DNA of 64,000 nt from WRGT01 sp964450405 (GTDB lineage Bacteria; Spirochaetota; UBA4802; UBA5550): the NCBI GenBank assembly GCA_964450405.1, contig CAYVCQ010000007.1, positions 98,691 through 162,690 of the forward strand, given 5' to 3'. The position numbers and the translations under genes are program-made. Positions 15,339-23,738 of this stretch are shown piece after piece (the stretch's first letter is position 1; the number at the start of each line of letters is the position of its first letter). The notes under the pieces are model-generated. The model was not told the origin of the DNA. It searched no databases and saw only the letters and a list, made by a program, of their open reading frames with translations.

Positions 15339-16932
15339 CAAAGATTATATTATAGCATATGATATCGGCACCACCGGTGTAAAGACTTGCCTCTTTGCTC
15401 TTGAAAATACTCTTGAGCTTAAAGCAGAATCACTAAAGGGTTACGATCTTATAATCGGTGAAGGGGGACGGGCAGAACAGGATCCGGACCAGTGGTGGAG
15501 TTCGATGTGTGAATCTACCAAGGAAGTTCTTGCTCAAACCTCAGTCGATCCTGCCCTGGTTAAGGGGATATCATTCTGCTCTCAGATGCAGGGCCTTGTT
15601 CTTGTCAATAAAGAAGGAAAACATCTCCGCCCGGCAATGAGCTACATGGATCAGCGTGCCGCCATTCAGAAACACAATGGAATTGAGAATGGAATACAGA
15701 TTGCCGGGGTTAACGTTTTCAAACTGCTCCCCTGGTTATGGATTGCTGGAGCTGTGGGAGCCAGCGTCAAGGACCCAATATGGAAATATCACTGGGTAAG
15801 AGACAATGAGCCGGATGTATTTAAACAGGTACACAAATGGCTTGATGTGAAGGAATACCTCATAGCACGGGCGACAGGGCGATTTATAATGACCAGGGAT
15901 TCCGCCTTCGCGACATTCATGTACGACTCAAGGCCCGGAAAGTTCAGATGGAGCAAAAGACTCTGCAGAATGCTCAATGTAGACTTCAGTCATCTTCCCG
16001 AAGTAATTGAATCTACAGACTGTGCGGGTGAACTCCTCAAAGACAAGGCAACAGAACTTGGGCTTATCCCCGGGATAAAAATATTCGGAGGGGGAGGTGA
16101 TGCCTCACTGATAGGTATCGGTTCAGGGGCTGTTGATCCGGGGGATACACATATCTACATCGGCACATCGGGATGGGTCTCCACTGTGACCGATAAAAGA
16201 AAGGTAGATATAAACTATATGATAGCATCTGTTGTTGGCGCTCAAAACGGATTGTATAATTATTTCGCCGAACAGGAGACTTCCGGCAAATGCCTTGAAT
16301 GGGTAAAGAACCATCTTGCCCTCGACGAGATAGGAATATATCTTGAGAAGAAGCATATCACCGATGATCCTGCCGGCATATTCCGTACCCTTTATGACTA
16401 TCTCACATACACTATGACAGAGATACCGGCAGGGAGTAACGGAGTTATATTCACTCCATGGCTTCATGGAAACCGATGCCCATTTGAAGATCCCTCGGCC
16501 CGCGGTATGTTTTTCAATCTCAGCCTTACTACCGGTAAGCGCGCAATGATACGCGCGGTTGTTGAAGGGATCTGTTTCCACAAAAGATGGATGCTTGAAG
16601 CTCAGGAAACCAAGATTAAAACTTCAAAGGCACTACGGTTTGCAGGAGGTGGGGCCCTCTCTGCCCTGACATGCCAGATCCTTGCTGATATCACAGGAAG
16701 AACTGTTGAAACCATAAATAATCCGCAGAACGCCGGCGCGATGGGTGCTGCACTTATCTGCGCCGTGGGACTCGGAAGAATTCCGTCATTCCGTGATGCA
16801 AAAAAGTATATTAAAGCATCAGAGGTTTACACTCCGGATGAAAAAAACAGAGCCGTATACAATAAAAATTTTGAAGTATTTAAAAAACTCTACTCATCGA
16901 ACAAAAAACTTTTTAAAATACTTAATGGATAA
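15331..16932 (+). CDS. FGGY-family carbohydrate kinase (xylulokinase-like)
   Basis: 533 residues of the actin-like FGGY fold. The phosphate-1 motif is AYDIGTTGVKTCLF, the catalytic base is probably Asp257 in GGGGDASLIG, phosphate-2 is YIGTSGW, and the adenosine motif is LRFAGGGALSALTCQILAD. The MDQRAA and FCSQMQG segments match xylulokinase and related enzymes. It should phosphorylate a sugar, polyol or related compound with ATP; the substrate is not identifiable. It lies between TetR and an MFS carrier, facing an aldolase operon, consistent with import, phosphorylation and retro-aldol cleavage. Confidence 0.88.
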   Translation: MNNKDYIIAYDIGTTGVKTCLFALENTLELKAESLKGYDLIIGEGGRAEQDPDQWWSSMCESTKEVLAQTSVDPALVKGISFCSQMQGLVLVNKEGKHLRPAMSYMDQRAAIQKHNGIENGIQIAGVNVFKLLPWLWIAGAVGASVKDPIWKYHWVRDNEPDVFKQVHKWLDVKEYLIARATGRFIMTRDSAFATFMYDSRPGKFRWSKRLCRMLNVDFSHLPEVIESTDCAGELLKDKATELGLIPGIKIFGGGGDASLIGIGSGAVDPGDTHIYIGTSGWVSTVTDKRKVDINYMIASVVGAQNGLYNYFAEQETSGKCLEWVKNHLALDEIGIYLEKKHITDDPAGIFRTLYDYLTYTMTEIPAGSNGVIFTPWLHGNRCPFEDPSARGMFFNLSLTTGKRAMIRAVVEGICFHKRWMLEAQETKIKTSKALRFAGGGALSALTCQILADITGRTVETINNPQNAGAMGAALICAVGLGRIPSFRDAKKYIKASEVYTPDEKNRAVYNKNFEVFKKLYSSNKKLFKILNG

Positions 16933-16963
16933 AAATTTATAAAATATTATCCAGGAGGGATAA

Positions 16964-18574
16964 ATGGATAAGATGAACTACAAAGTCTATCCGTACAGAT
17001 GGATTGTACTGTTCGGATACATGCTAATTACAACTGCAATTCTTGTACAATGGGTAGCGCATGCATCTGTTGCAAGAACAGCCGAGTCATACTATGCCGG
17101 ACAGTTTAATCCAGCGTCTCTTTATAATATCGATCTACTGGCTACTCTGTACATGATAGTATATCTTATCATGAGCATCCCTGCATCATATATAATTGAC
17201 AGATATGGCATACGAATCAGCCTGGGACTTGGTTCAATACTGACTGCAGCGGCAGGTCTGGCCAAGGGAATCTGGATCGATATTTTTCTGGCACAGGTTA
17301 TTTTTCAGTTTGTCCTTGCTGTTGCTCAACCCTTTATACTAAACGCAATTACATCAATTGCTGTCCGCTGGTTTCCCGTCAGGGAGAGAGGAATTGCATC
17401 GGGAATTGCAACTTTGTCGCAATATATTGGTCTTATTATAGGTATAGGCATTACCCCTTTGATGATTGTAACAGATCCTTCCAGTATTAATTATGGTCAT
17501 GGTTTTGAGAAAGCTTTTATGATATATGGTATCGGTTCTTTCGCTGCAGGTATTCTCGCATTGATTATGATAAAAGAGAAGCCCCCAACTCCTCCCGGCG
17601 CAGAAAGATTAATTCATCAGAATTTCTTCAAAGGCCTCAGTGATATCATGAAAAAAAGCGACATGATAATACTGCTTATTCTCTTTCTTATAGGTCTTGG
17701 CATCTTCAATTCAATTTTTTCTTTAATGGATCCCATTGCAGGAAATATCGGTGCAAAGGATTCTGACGGGCTTATCGGTATATTCATGATTATCGGCGGT
17801 ATAATCGGTGCGGTGGTAATTCCGCTTTTATCAGATAAATTCAGAAGGAGAAAATTTTTTCTGATCATATGTGTCATTATAATGATACCGGGAATGTGTG
17901 GACTATCACTGGTTAAGTATATTAATCCGCATGAATATAAGTGGGAGGTAATTTCTGCTCCTCAGGATATGTCTTCAATGAATACAGATATTCCTCACCC
18001 CGATTATATAGTAAAAGCAAACGGTGAGTTTGTATTCAAATTCACACTGAGTATTAAAGGGAATGTGATTGATTCCAGAACTGTTAAATATCTGGCGGTT
18101 GATAAAACATCTGCTGAATATGCTTCTTACCGTAACGCTTTAGCAGACAGCAGTATAAATTCCATCCCCGATCGATTCAAAGCCTACGACAAAGTTGTAG
18201 TTAATGATGAGAAAATACTCATGGATGGTTCGAAAAAAGATGACGGTATTATCAGGATTATTTACACCCTTGCGATTATTTCAGGTTTTATTTTAGGATT
18301 TTCAATTATGTCCGCAGGTCCGCTGGCTTTCCAGTATGCCGCCGAGGTTACATATCCGGCTGCTGAATCCATATCGAACGGGCTGCTTCTACTTGTTGGA
18401 AATTTCTCTGGAATGATTTTTGTTCTGGCAATGTCTTCAAATAACCGGATATATCTGAATGGATTTATGATCTCTTTTTCTTTTTTCATGGTTATACTTC
18501 TCATTGCTACCCTGTTTTTAAAGGAGTCTCCGATGATTATAACCGAGGAGGATAGAATCAGTAAAACCGGGTAA
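16964..18574 (+). CDS. MFS transporter with a large loop insertion
   Basis: 536 residues and about 12 membrane helices. The N-terminal half carries an MFS-type RYGIR loop after the second helix and VRWFPVRERGIASGIA, resembling FLVCR-like carriers. Between two helices of the second half there is a hydrophilic insertion (about residues 320-425) with alternating beta-like sequence, probably outside the membrane. MFS carriers usually lack this. A strong GGAGGG precedes the start, 31 bases after the kinase. It is likely the uptake system for the substrate of the surrounding cluster. Confidence 0.85.
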   Translation: MDKMNYKVYPYRWIVLFGYMLITTAILVQWVAHASVARTAESYYAGQFNPASLYNIDLLATLYMIVYLIMSIPASYIIDRYGIRISLGLGSILTAAAGLAKGIWIDIFLAQVIFQFVLAVAQPFILNAITSIAVRWFPVRERGIASGIATLSQYIGLIIGIGITPLMIVTDPSSINYGHGFEKAFMIYGIGSFAAGILALIMIKEKPPTPPGAERLIHQNFFKGLSDIMKKSDMIILLILFLIGLGIFNSIFSLMDPIAGNIGAKDSDGLIGIFMIIGGIIGAVVIPLLSDKFRRRKFFLIICVIIMIPGMCGLSLVKYINPHEYKWEVISAPQDMSSMNTDIPHPDYIVKANGEFVFKFTLSIKGNVIDSRTVKYLAVDKTSAEYASYRNALADSSINSIPDRFKAYDKVVVNDEKILMDGSKKDDGIIRIIYTLAIISGFILGFSIMSAGPLAFQYAAEVTYPAAESISNGLLLLVGNFSGMIFVLAMSSNNRIYLNGFMISFSFFMVILLIATLFLKESPMIITEEDRISKTG

Positions 18575-18609
18575 TACCGGATTAAAAAAATGCTGCATAA
18601 AAGTTATCC

Positions 18610-18641
18610 GTTTGTCATAGCGGAATACCGTTATGACAAAC
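18610..18641. terminator. Hairpin downstream of the MFS gene
   Basis: GTTTGTCATAGCGG and CCGTTATGACAAAC form a 14-bp stem (one G-T pair) around four bases, 36 bases after the MFS stop. There is no U run, so it may be a processing or rho-dependent end rather than an intrinsic terminator. Confidence 0.5.
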
Positions 18642-18700
18642 AATGACATTGAGCTGCCATATCAGCCACCTATCTATATTAAAACACAATAAAATTTTAA

Positions 18701-18915
18701 CCGAAAGACTTCAGCTCTTTTGTACAAACTGCAATAGGTTACATTAAGATGTTGCTTTACAATAGATTTCATAAAGGTTAAATGCGTTTTCTTCTCTTTA
18801 AATTCAGGATTTAAAACATTAACTCATAGTTTCTTTAAGAGAGACCTTTCAAATATTTTTCGGGAAAAACTTGAAAAAAGTAATTTTTATAATTATACTG
18901 ACTGAACAGTCGGAA
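18701..18915 (-). repeat. Decayed duplicate of the aro promoter/leader region
   Basis: Direct repeat of 11205-11405. The minus strand keeps TTGAAA-17-ACTATG and a leader start reading MKSIVKQHLNVTY. An insertion of a few bases shifts the frame before the position of the aromatic run, and neither the FGFGFFYFYFY segment nor the terminator follows. It faces the 3' end of the MFS gene and drives no gene on that strand. It occupies much of the 460-base gap before the solute-binding protein gene. Confidence 0.82.
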
Positions 18916-19034
18916 TTTAATTTAACCCTGACTGCAAAGATATAATCAAGTGAGACATTAGACAAAATATCCGGGTCATGTTTCTCAAATTAAGATTATA
19001 TTGCATAATAATACTATTAGGAAGGAGATAGACT

Positions 19035-19766
19035 ATGAAAAAGTTAACGATTCCTGCTGTTATTTTAACAGCAACAATCCTTATTTCAATCATCACAACT
19101 GTAATAGCGCAAACCAACACTACTTATAAAATCGGTACTTTCCCGATACCACTTATGGTGGAGGATAAAGATAGGGGTGTTTTTATAGATCTTCTTAAAG
19201 AGATCGAAAAGAGATCTGATATAAGGCTTGAAATAGTTGTATATCCTGCTAAAAGGACTATTTCTGAATTCTCAGATAAAAGCATAATCGGCTTTTTCCC
19301 GGCACTGGATGTGAGTATACCTAAGGAAGTAGCCGCGTCAAAAGAGATTTATATCAAAGAGGATTTTGCTTTTGTTAAACAGGGAACTCCCATACCGCAA
19401 AAAATTAAGGATCTTGAAGGGAAAACAATAGGTCTTACTATGGGTTATCCATATGCTAAAGAGATAATTGGCAATGACAAAATTCATAAAGATTACGCCA
19501 ACGATGATGTAACGAATGTAAAAAAACTTTCCGCGAAGCGATTTGACGTGTTTGTTGTTGAGGAAAAGTCAGGCTTGAAGGCGATTGAACAGAGTGGTGA
19601 AAAAGATATAATATATAACAAATCCACACCTCTTTCGAAACAGAGAGTTTATTTTGCTTTTCAAAATACTCCTGAAGGGCAGTCTCTGGCTAAAAAATTT
19701 TCCGAGGCTCTCGATTCAATGAAGAAAGATGGCACTTTCGCCGCTATAATGAAAAAAGCCAAGTAA
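19035..19766 (+). CDS. Periplasmic solute-binding protein, family 3-like
   Basis: 243 residues with a clear Sec signal (about 1-27, ending VIAQ). The mature part has the two-lobe layout of amino-acid-type binding proteins: YKIGTFPIPL, FIDLLKEIEKRSDIRLEIVV, a hinge near LEGKTIGLTMGYPYA, and a C-terminal GQSLAKKFSEALDSMKKDG helix. A strong GGAAGGAG precedes the start. No permease or ATPase gene is adjacent, so it may serve a distant ABC system or act as a sensor input. A hairpin terminator follows. Confidence 0.82.
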   Translation: MKKLTIPAVILTATILISIITTVIAQTNTTYKIGTFPIPLMVEDKDRGVFIDLLKEIEKRSDIRLEIVVYPAKRTISEFSDKSIIGFFPALDVSIPKEVAASKEIYIKEDFAFVKQGTPIPQKIKDLEGKTIGLTMGYPYAKEIIGNDKIHKDYANDDVTNVKKLSAKRFDVFVVEEKSGLKAIEQSGEKDIIYNKSTPLSKQRVYFAFQNTPEGQSLAKKFSEALDSMKKDGTFAAIMKKAK

Positions 19767-19843
19767 ATTGTCTTTTATTTTGCATCCGGCTTATCATTAA
19801 CCATAGCCTTCATCAATAATGATACACTTCCAGCTCATGGAGC

Positions 19844-19897
19844 AAGGATTTGTAAGTGAATATAGTATTCACCTACAAATCCTTTGGAAATTTTTTT
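19844..19897. terminator. Terminator between convergent genes
   Basis: AAGGATTTGTA-GTGAATA pairs with its complement TATTCAC-TACAAATCCTT around three bases (19844-19884), with a seven-T run at 19891-19897. It lies between the convergent solute-binding protein and alaA genes and can probably serve both. Confidence 0.7.
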
Positions 19898-19918
19898 AGA
19901 ACTTACCGCATTTATCAG

Positions 19919-21136
19919 TTAATTCTGCCTATACCCGCTGAAAAAATGTTCGATCCTCGAGGAAGCAGTTTCCAGAATATCAACTCTCGGCAAAAAAACT
20001 ATCCGGAAGTGATCAGGACCTGGCCAGTTAAAACCGGTTCCCTGAACAATGAGTACCCGTTCTGCAAGAAGAAGATCAAGCGCAAACTTCTGATCATCCT
20101 TTATATTAAATTTCTTCACATCAATCTTCGGGAAGCAATACAAAGCCCCCTGAGGTTTTACGCATGATATTCCGGGAATCTCATTCATTCTCTTGTAGAT
20201 ATAATCCCTCTGCTCGTAAAGTCTCCCGCCGGGTTTTGTCAGATCATAAATACTCTGGTATCCGCCAAGTGCTGTCTGCACTACAAACTGCGACGGCACA
20301 TTAGAACAGAGACGCATCGACGAGAGCATTTCAAGTCCCTCAATGTAACTCGACGCTTCACCCTTATTTCCGGAAAGTATCATCCAGCCGGTGCGGTAAC
20401 CTGCAGCACGATAGGCCTTTGACAAACCGTTAAATGTCACTACCAGAACACTGTCCGTCAGGGAGGCCAGAGAAATATGCTCTGCATCATCATACAGAAT
20501 TTTATCATAGATTTCATCGGCAAAGATAATCAGCTCATGCTTCTCGGCAAATTTAACTATTTTTTCAAGGATCTCTTTCGGATAAACCGAACCTGTGGGA
20601 TTATTGGGATTTATTACCACAATCCCCTTAGTCTTCAACGTTATCTTTTTCTCCATATCGGCAAGATCAGGATACCAGTTAGACTGTTCATCGCAGAGAT
20701 AGTGAACCGGTTTACCGCCGGAGAGATTCACTGCTGCTGTCCACAACGGATAATCCGGTGCCGGAATTAATATCTCATTTCCAGTATTTAAAAGGCCCTG
20801 CATTGCCATTACAATAAGTTCGCTGGCTCCGTTTCCCATAAAAACATCTTCAATGGTAACACCGTGTATATTCTTCTGCTGAGCATACTGCATAACAGCT
20901 TTACGGGCAACAAAGAGTCCCTTTGAAACGCAATAACCGTCGGCTTTTGGCAGATTAATAATGAAGTCGTGTACTATTTCTTCAGGCGCATTAAGGTCAA
21001 AAGGCGCGGGATTCCCGATGTTGAGTTTTATAACCTGGAAACCATCCTCTTCTAGGCGCTTTGCTTCTTTAAGAACAGGTCCGCGGATATCGTAGCATAC
21101 ATCATTCAGCTTGTTGGATTTTTTTACGATGGCCAT
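19919..21136 (-). CDS. alaA: Alanine transaminase AlaA (class I aminotransferase)
   Basis: 405 residues that follow E. coli AlaA closely along the whole length, for example VCYDIRGPVLKEAKRLEE, LNIGNPAPF, PAPDYPLWTAAV, FADEIYDKILYDDAEH and GLEMLSSMRLC. The PLP lysine is Lys240 in GLSKAYR. It should interconvert pyruvate/alanine with glutamate/2-oxoglutarate. An aromatic aminotransferase is needed to finish Phe and Tyr synthesis from the operon at 3-11 kb; this enzyme might contribute, but its family does not point there. Standalone gene. Confidence 0.92.
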   Translation of the reverse strand: MAIVKKSNKLNDVCYDIRGPVLKEAKRLEEDGFQVIKLNIGNPAPFDLNAPEEIVHDFIINLPKADGYCVSKGLFVARKAVMQYAQQKNIHGVTIEDVFMGNGASELIVMAMQGLLNTGNEILIPAPDYPLWTAAVNLSGGKPVHYLCDEQSNWYPDLADMEKKITLKTKGIVVINPNNPTGSVYPKEILEKIVKFAEKHELIIFADEIYDKILYDDAEHISLASLTDSVLVVTFNGLSKAYRAAGYRTGWMILSGNKGEASSYIEGLEMLSSMRLCSNVPSQFVVQTALGGYQSIYDLTKPGGRLYEQRDYIYKRMNEIPGISCVKPQGALYCFPKIDVKKFNIKDDQKFALDLLLAERVLIVQGTGFNWPGPDHFRIVFLPRVDILETASSRIEHFFSGYRQN

Positions 21137-21229
21137 GGGATCTCCTATATATTATTTAATTATAACAACATATCCATTTAAAAGCAACAAATTCATTACA
21201 CGCGTATGATTTGCTTACTGAATACTTTT

Positions 21230-22192
21230 TTAATTCTCCGTGATTTTTTCGTCAAACACTTCATCATCCTCCCTTGCACTATTCCGTGGAGTATTACTTA
21301 AAAATGAAAGCAGCGTTTCCCCGTACATCATAAGTGCCAGTCCGGTTAAAATAATCGGCATCCCTATAAATAGAATTGAAGTCGGCTCCTCCTTCCCTAG
21401 AAAAATTCCCAGCAGTACTGCAATAAGCGGATTGATTATAGCATAACTTGAAATTCGAATTGCCGGTTCATGACTCAGCAGATAATTGTACGCGTAAAAT
21501 CCTGCAGCTCCAAGAATTGTAAGATACGTGAGCCCTCCCAATGACCGGAAAGAAAACTCATGAATCATCTGCGGCAGAGGTCTGTATATAAACGATGACA
21601 AAACAAGCGCAACAATTCCTGCATAAAACATCTGCATACCGCTGTTGATAAAATTACTGGAGTGTGTTTGTAATTTATGTCCCACGCTTGTGGCAAATCC
21701 CCAGAACAGAAACCCTGCCAGAACAAGTCCAAGATGAAAACTGAATCTGAATGAACTGTTTCCGTTATACAGAATTAACCCGACACCTGCTACTCCCATA
21801 ATCATACCAGCTAACCTGATGCGCGAAAGTCTCTCTTTAAAAAAAACTCTGTTAAAAAAAGCAATACAGAAGGGGGAAGAAGAAACAATCAGAGAGGCAA
21901 TATAACTGTCTACTTTTTTCTCTGCCCATGTTATTAACCCGTTACCTAGAAGAATAAGAAATGTTCCGAGGAATATTGCCGATAATATCTCATTTCTTTT
22001 AGGGAATTTTCGTATTTTACCGCTGAAAATTCCTATAATAATAAAAACAACTCCCCCCAGAAAAAATCTGGATCCTACCACGTAAAACGGAGGTATGGTC
22101 TCCACCGCCCATTTGATCCCGAGATAGGTCGAACCCCAAACTATATAAATTGCAAAGTACGACAGAATAACGCCGATATTATTTTTTTTCAT
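21230..22192 (-). CDS. EamA/DMT-family transporter
   Basis: 320 residues, about ten membrane helices in two EamA repeats. It has YIVWGSTYLGIKWAVETIPP at the start, SRFFLGG, and NPLIAVLLGIFLGKE late in the second repeat, as in YedA/RhaT-type exporters. It probably exports a metabolite or amino acid; the substrate is unknown. The short hydrophilic tail (last 20 residues) is acidic. It lies 93 bases upstream of alaA on the same strand and could be co-transcribed with it. Confidence 0.88.
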   Translation of the reverse strand: MKKNNIGVILSYFAIYIVWGSTYLGIKWAVETIPPFYVVGSRFFLGGVVFIIIGIFSGKIRKFPKRNEILSAIFLGTFLILLGNGLITWAEKKVDSYIASLIVSSSPFCIAFFNRVFFKERLSRIRLAGMIMGVAGVGLILYNGNSSFRFSFHLGLVLAGFLFWGFATSVGHKLQTHSSNFINSGMQMFYAGIVALVLSSFIYRPLPQMIHEFSFRSLGGLTYLTILGAAGFYAYNYLLSHEPAIRISSYAIINPLIAVLLGIFLGKEEPTSILFIGMPIILTGLALMMYGETLLSFLSNTPRNSAREDDEVFDEKITEN

Positions 22193-22346
22193 TATTTTTG
22201 ACCATGCCTCGATTAGGAATTATGCACATTTACTGCTACCCGATTATTACTTCAAGATGTTTATCCGCAAATTTAATACTGTAGAATAAAAATTTGGCTC
22301 TTCCCGGAATGTTGAGATAATAATTAATCTAATTCAAACCTTCCTG

Positions 22347-22782
22347 CCCCCTATCCCCCGGAGGGGGCACCGGGTATTTCAATTATATCGCTGTTAGTTT
22401 TATTCTTATCATTTCTTTTACAATTCCAATATTATTTAATACATCTTCATCTTTAATCCGCAATGTATCGATTCCAATACTAATCAGGAATTCATCCCAG
22501 TATCTATCGTATTCTTTTTGTGAATCATGAGTTTTTCTATCTATTTCAATAGCAAGAAGCTTTTCATGACAGTAAATATCAAGAATATAACGATATAGCG
22601 GATGCTGACACCTGAATTTATATCCACTCACCTGTTTCATTCGGAGTACTGACCATAATTTTTTTTCTGACACGGTCATGTTGTTTCGAAGATCTTTTGC
22701 AATCTCAACGATATAAGCAGGTGTTTTAATATTGTTACGATTCATAATTTCCCTTTGCGTGCCCCCTCCGGGGGACAGGGGG
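22347..22782 (-). mobile_element. DUF559 mini-element with GC-rich inverted ends
   Basis: A 436-bp unit bounded by a 24-bp inverted repeat with one mismatch (22347-22370 and 22759-22782; consensus CCCCCTRTCCCCCGGAGGGG then GCAC). Each end is itself a short hairpin (CCCCCGGAGGGGG). It contains only the DUF559 gene. A second unit at 1443-1577 shares both ends and the gene's first part but lacks the middle. I found no obvious target-site duplication. Confidence 0.75.
22383..22745 (-). CDS. DUF559 endonuclease-like protein
   Basis: 120 residues covering the DUF559 domain, related to very-short-patch-repair endonucleases. It starts with an ARxLRxxxTxxExxLW-like region (AKDLRNNMTVSEKKLWSVLR), then FRCQHPLYRYILDIYC and LLAIEIDRKTHD, holding the Asp, Glu and His positions of a PD-(D/E)XK-like site. 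The genuine biochemical activity of DUF559 proteins is not established. It has an AAGGGA ribosome-binding site. It is the sole gene in a unit with inverted-repeat ends, suggesting a role in the spread of that unit. Confidence 0.85.
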   Translation of the reverse strand: MNRNNIKTPAYIVEIAKDLRNNMTVSEKKLWSVLRMKQVSGYKFRCQHPLYRYILDIYCHEKLLAIEIDRKTHDSQKEYDRYWDEFLISIGIDTLRIKDEDVLNNIGIVKEMIRIKLTAI

Positions 22783-22953
22783 ATATAGAATTCTCAATTA
22801 CCCCAACATTTCGGAATGAGCTAAAAATTTTAAAATTCCCTGCTGCAAAACAGAATTGAGATATTTAATAAACCATCTCATATAACATTCTTGACACCAG
22901 ACTGCATGGGTTGGTCTACTAATTACGTTTAAAATTTCATCGGAGGAGCGGAG

Positions 22954-23718
22954 ATGATCAGTTTCAAATTCATAGGGCATTTCAGAGGTAACCGTGACTA
23001 TAAAGATGAACAGCCGAGACAGGGAGTTTTTTCAGATGCATCAGGTTATATAGAACTGGTCAAAGGTGAAAACTACGAACAGGGACTCAAAGATCTTGAG
23101 GGATTTGAATATATCTGGGTAATATTTGTTTTTCATCATAACACAACATGGAAGCCTGTTACTAATCCGCCATATAGCGACGGCAACGGCAAAAAAGGCG
23201 TATTCGCAACAAGGTCGCCATATCGACCGAATCCAATCGGAATGAGCTGCGTTAAACTTGAAAAGATTACCGGCAACCGGATATATATCAGGGACTCCGA
23301 TATCCTGAACAACACTCCGGTACTTGACATTAAACCATACATATCAGACTACGATAGCTTCCCCGACGCGGCCAGAGGATGGCTTGATAACATTGAGAAA
23401 GATAATTATTCACTGCAATACCGGGACGAGGCTGAAGAAAAAATAAATTTTCTGAAAGAACTCGGCGTAGATCTTACCGGCGCAATAGACAGTCAGCTTG
23501 CATACAACCCCTTTGATAAAACCAGAAAAAAGTTTGATGTATATGACGAATATTTTTTATTCAGATTTAAATCGTGGAAGATTAACTTTGAAGTAAAAGA
23601 AAGTATAATTATTATAATGAATATTTATTCGGGATATGATGACTATGAAATGCTATACGGGAATGACACTGAAGTAGATATGGAAATTCACAAAAAGTTT
23701 AACGCAAGATTCTGCTGA
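22954..23718 (+). CDS. trmO: TrmO / TsaA-like tRNA N6-methyltransferase, with extra C-terminal part
   Basis: 254 residues. The TsaA-like beta-barrel domain (about 1-145) is clear: FKFIGHFRG, PRQGVF, LEGFEYIWVIFVFHH, and the signature ATRSPYRPNPIGMSCVKL, then DILNNTPVLDIKPYISDYD. TrmO methylates N6-threonylcarbamoyladenosine at position 37 of tRNA-Thr using SAM. The C-terminal 110 residues are acidic and not recognised; E. coli TrmO has a different C-terminal extension. A good GGAGGAG site precedes the start. Monocistronic. Confidence 0.88.
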   Translation: MISFKFIGHFRGNRDYKDEQPRQGVFSDASGYIELVKGENYEQGLKDLEGFEYIWVIFVFHHNTTWKPVTNPPYSDGNGKKGVFATRSPYRPNPIGMSCVKLEKITGNRIYIRDSDILNNTPVLDIKPYISDYDSFPDAARGWLDNIEKDNYSLQYRDEAEEKINFLKELGVDLTGAIDSQLAYNPFDKTRKKFDVYDEYFLFRFKSWKINFEVKESIIIIMNIYSGYDDYEMLYGNDTEVDMEIHKKFNARFC

Positions 23719-23738
23719 GGTATTTTTTCAAAACGGTG

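Noticed and set aside
16123..16581. Minus-strand 152-codon ORF
   Set aside because: Antisense to the FGGY kinase active-site region; no independent support.
19035..19766. Solute-binding protein as part of an ABC operon
   Set aside because: No permease or ATPase gene is adjacent on either side.
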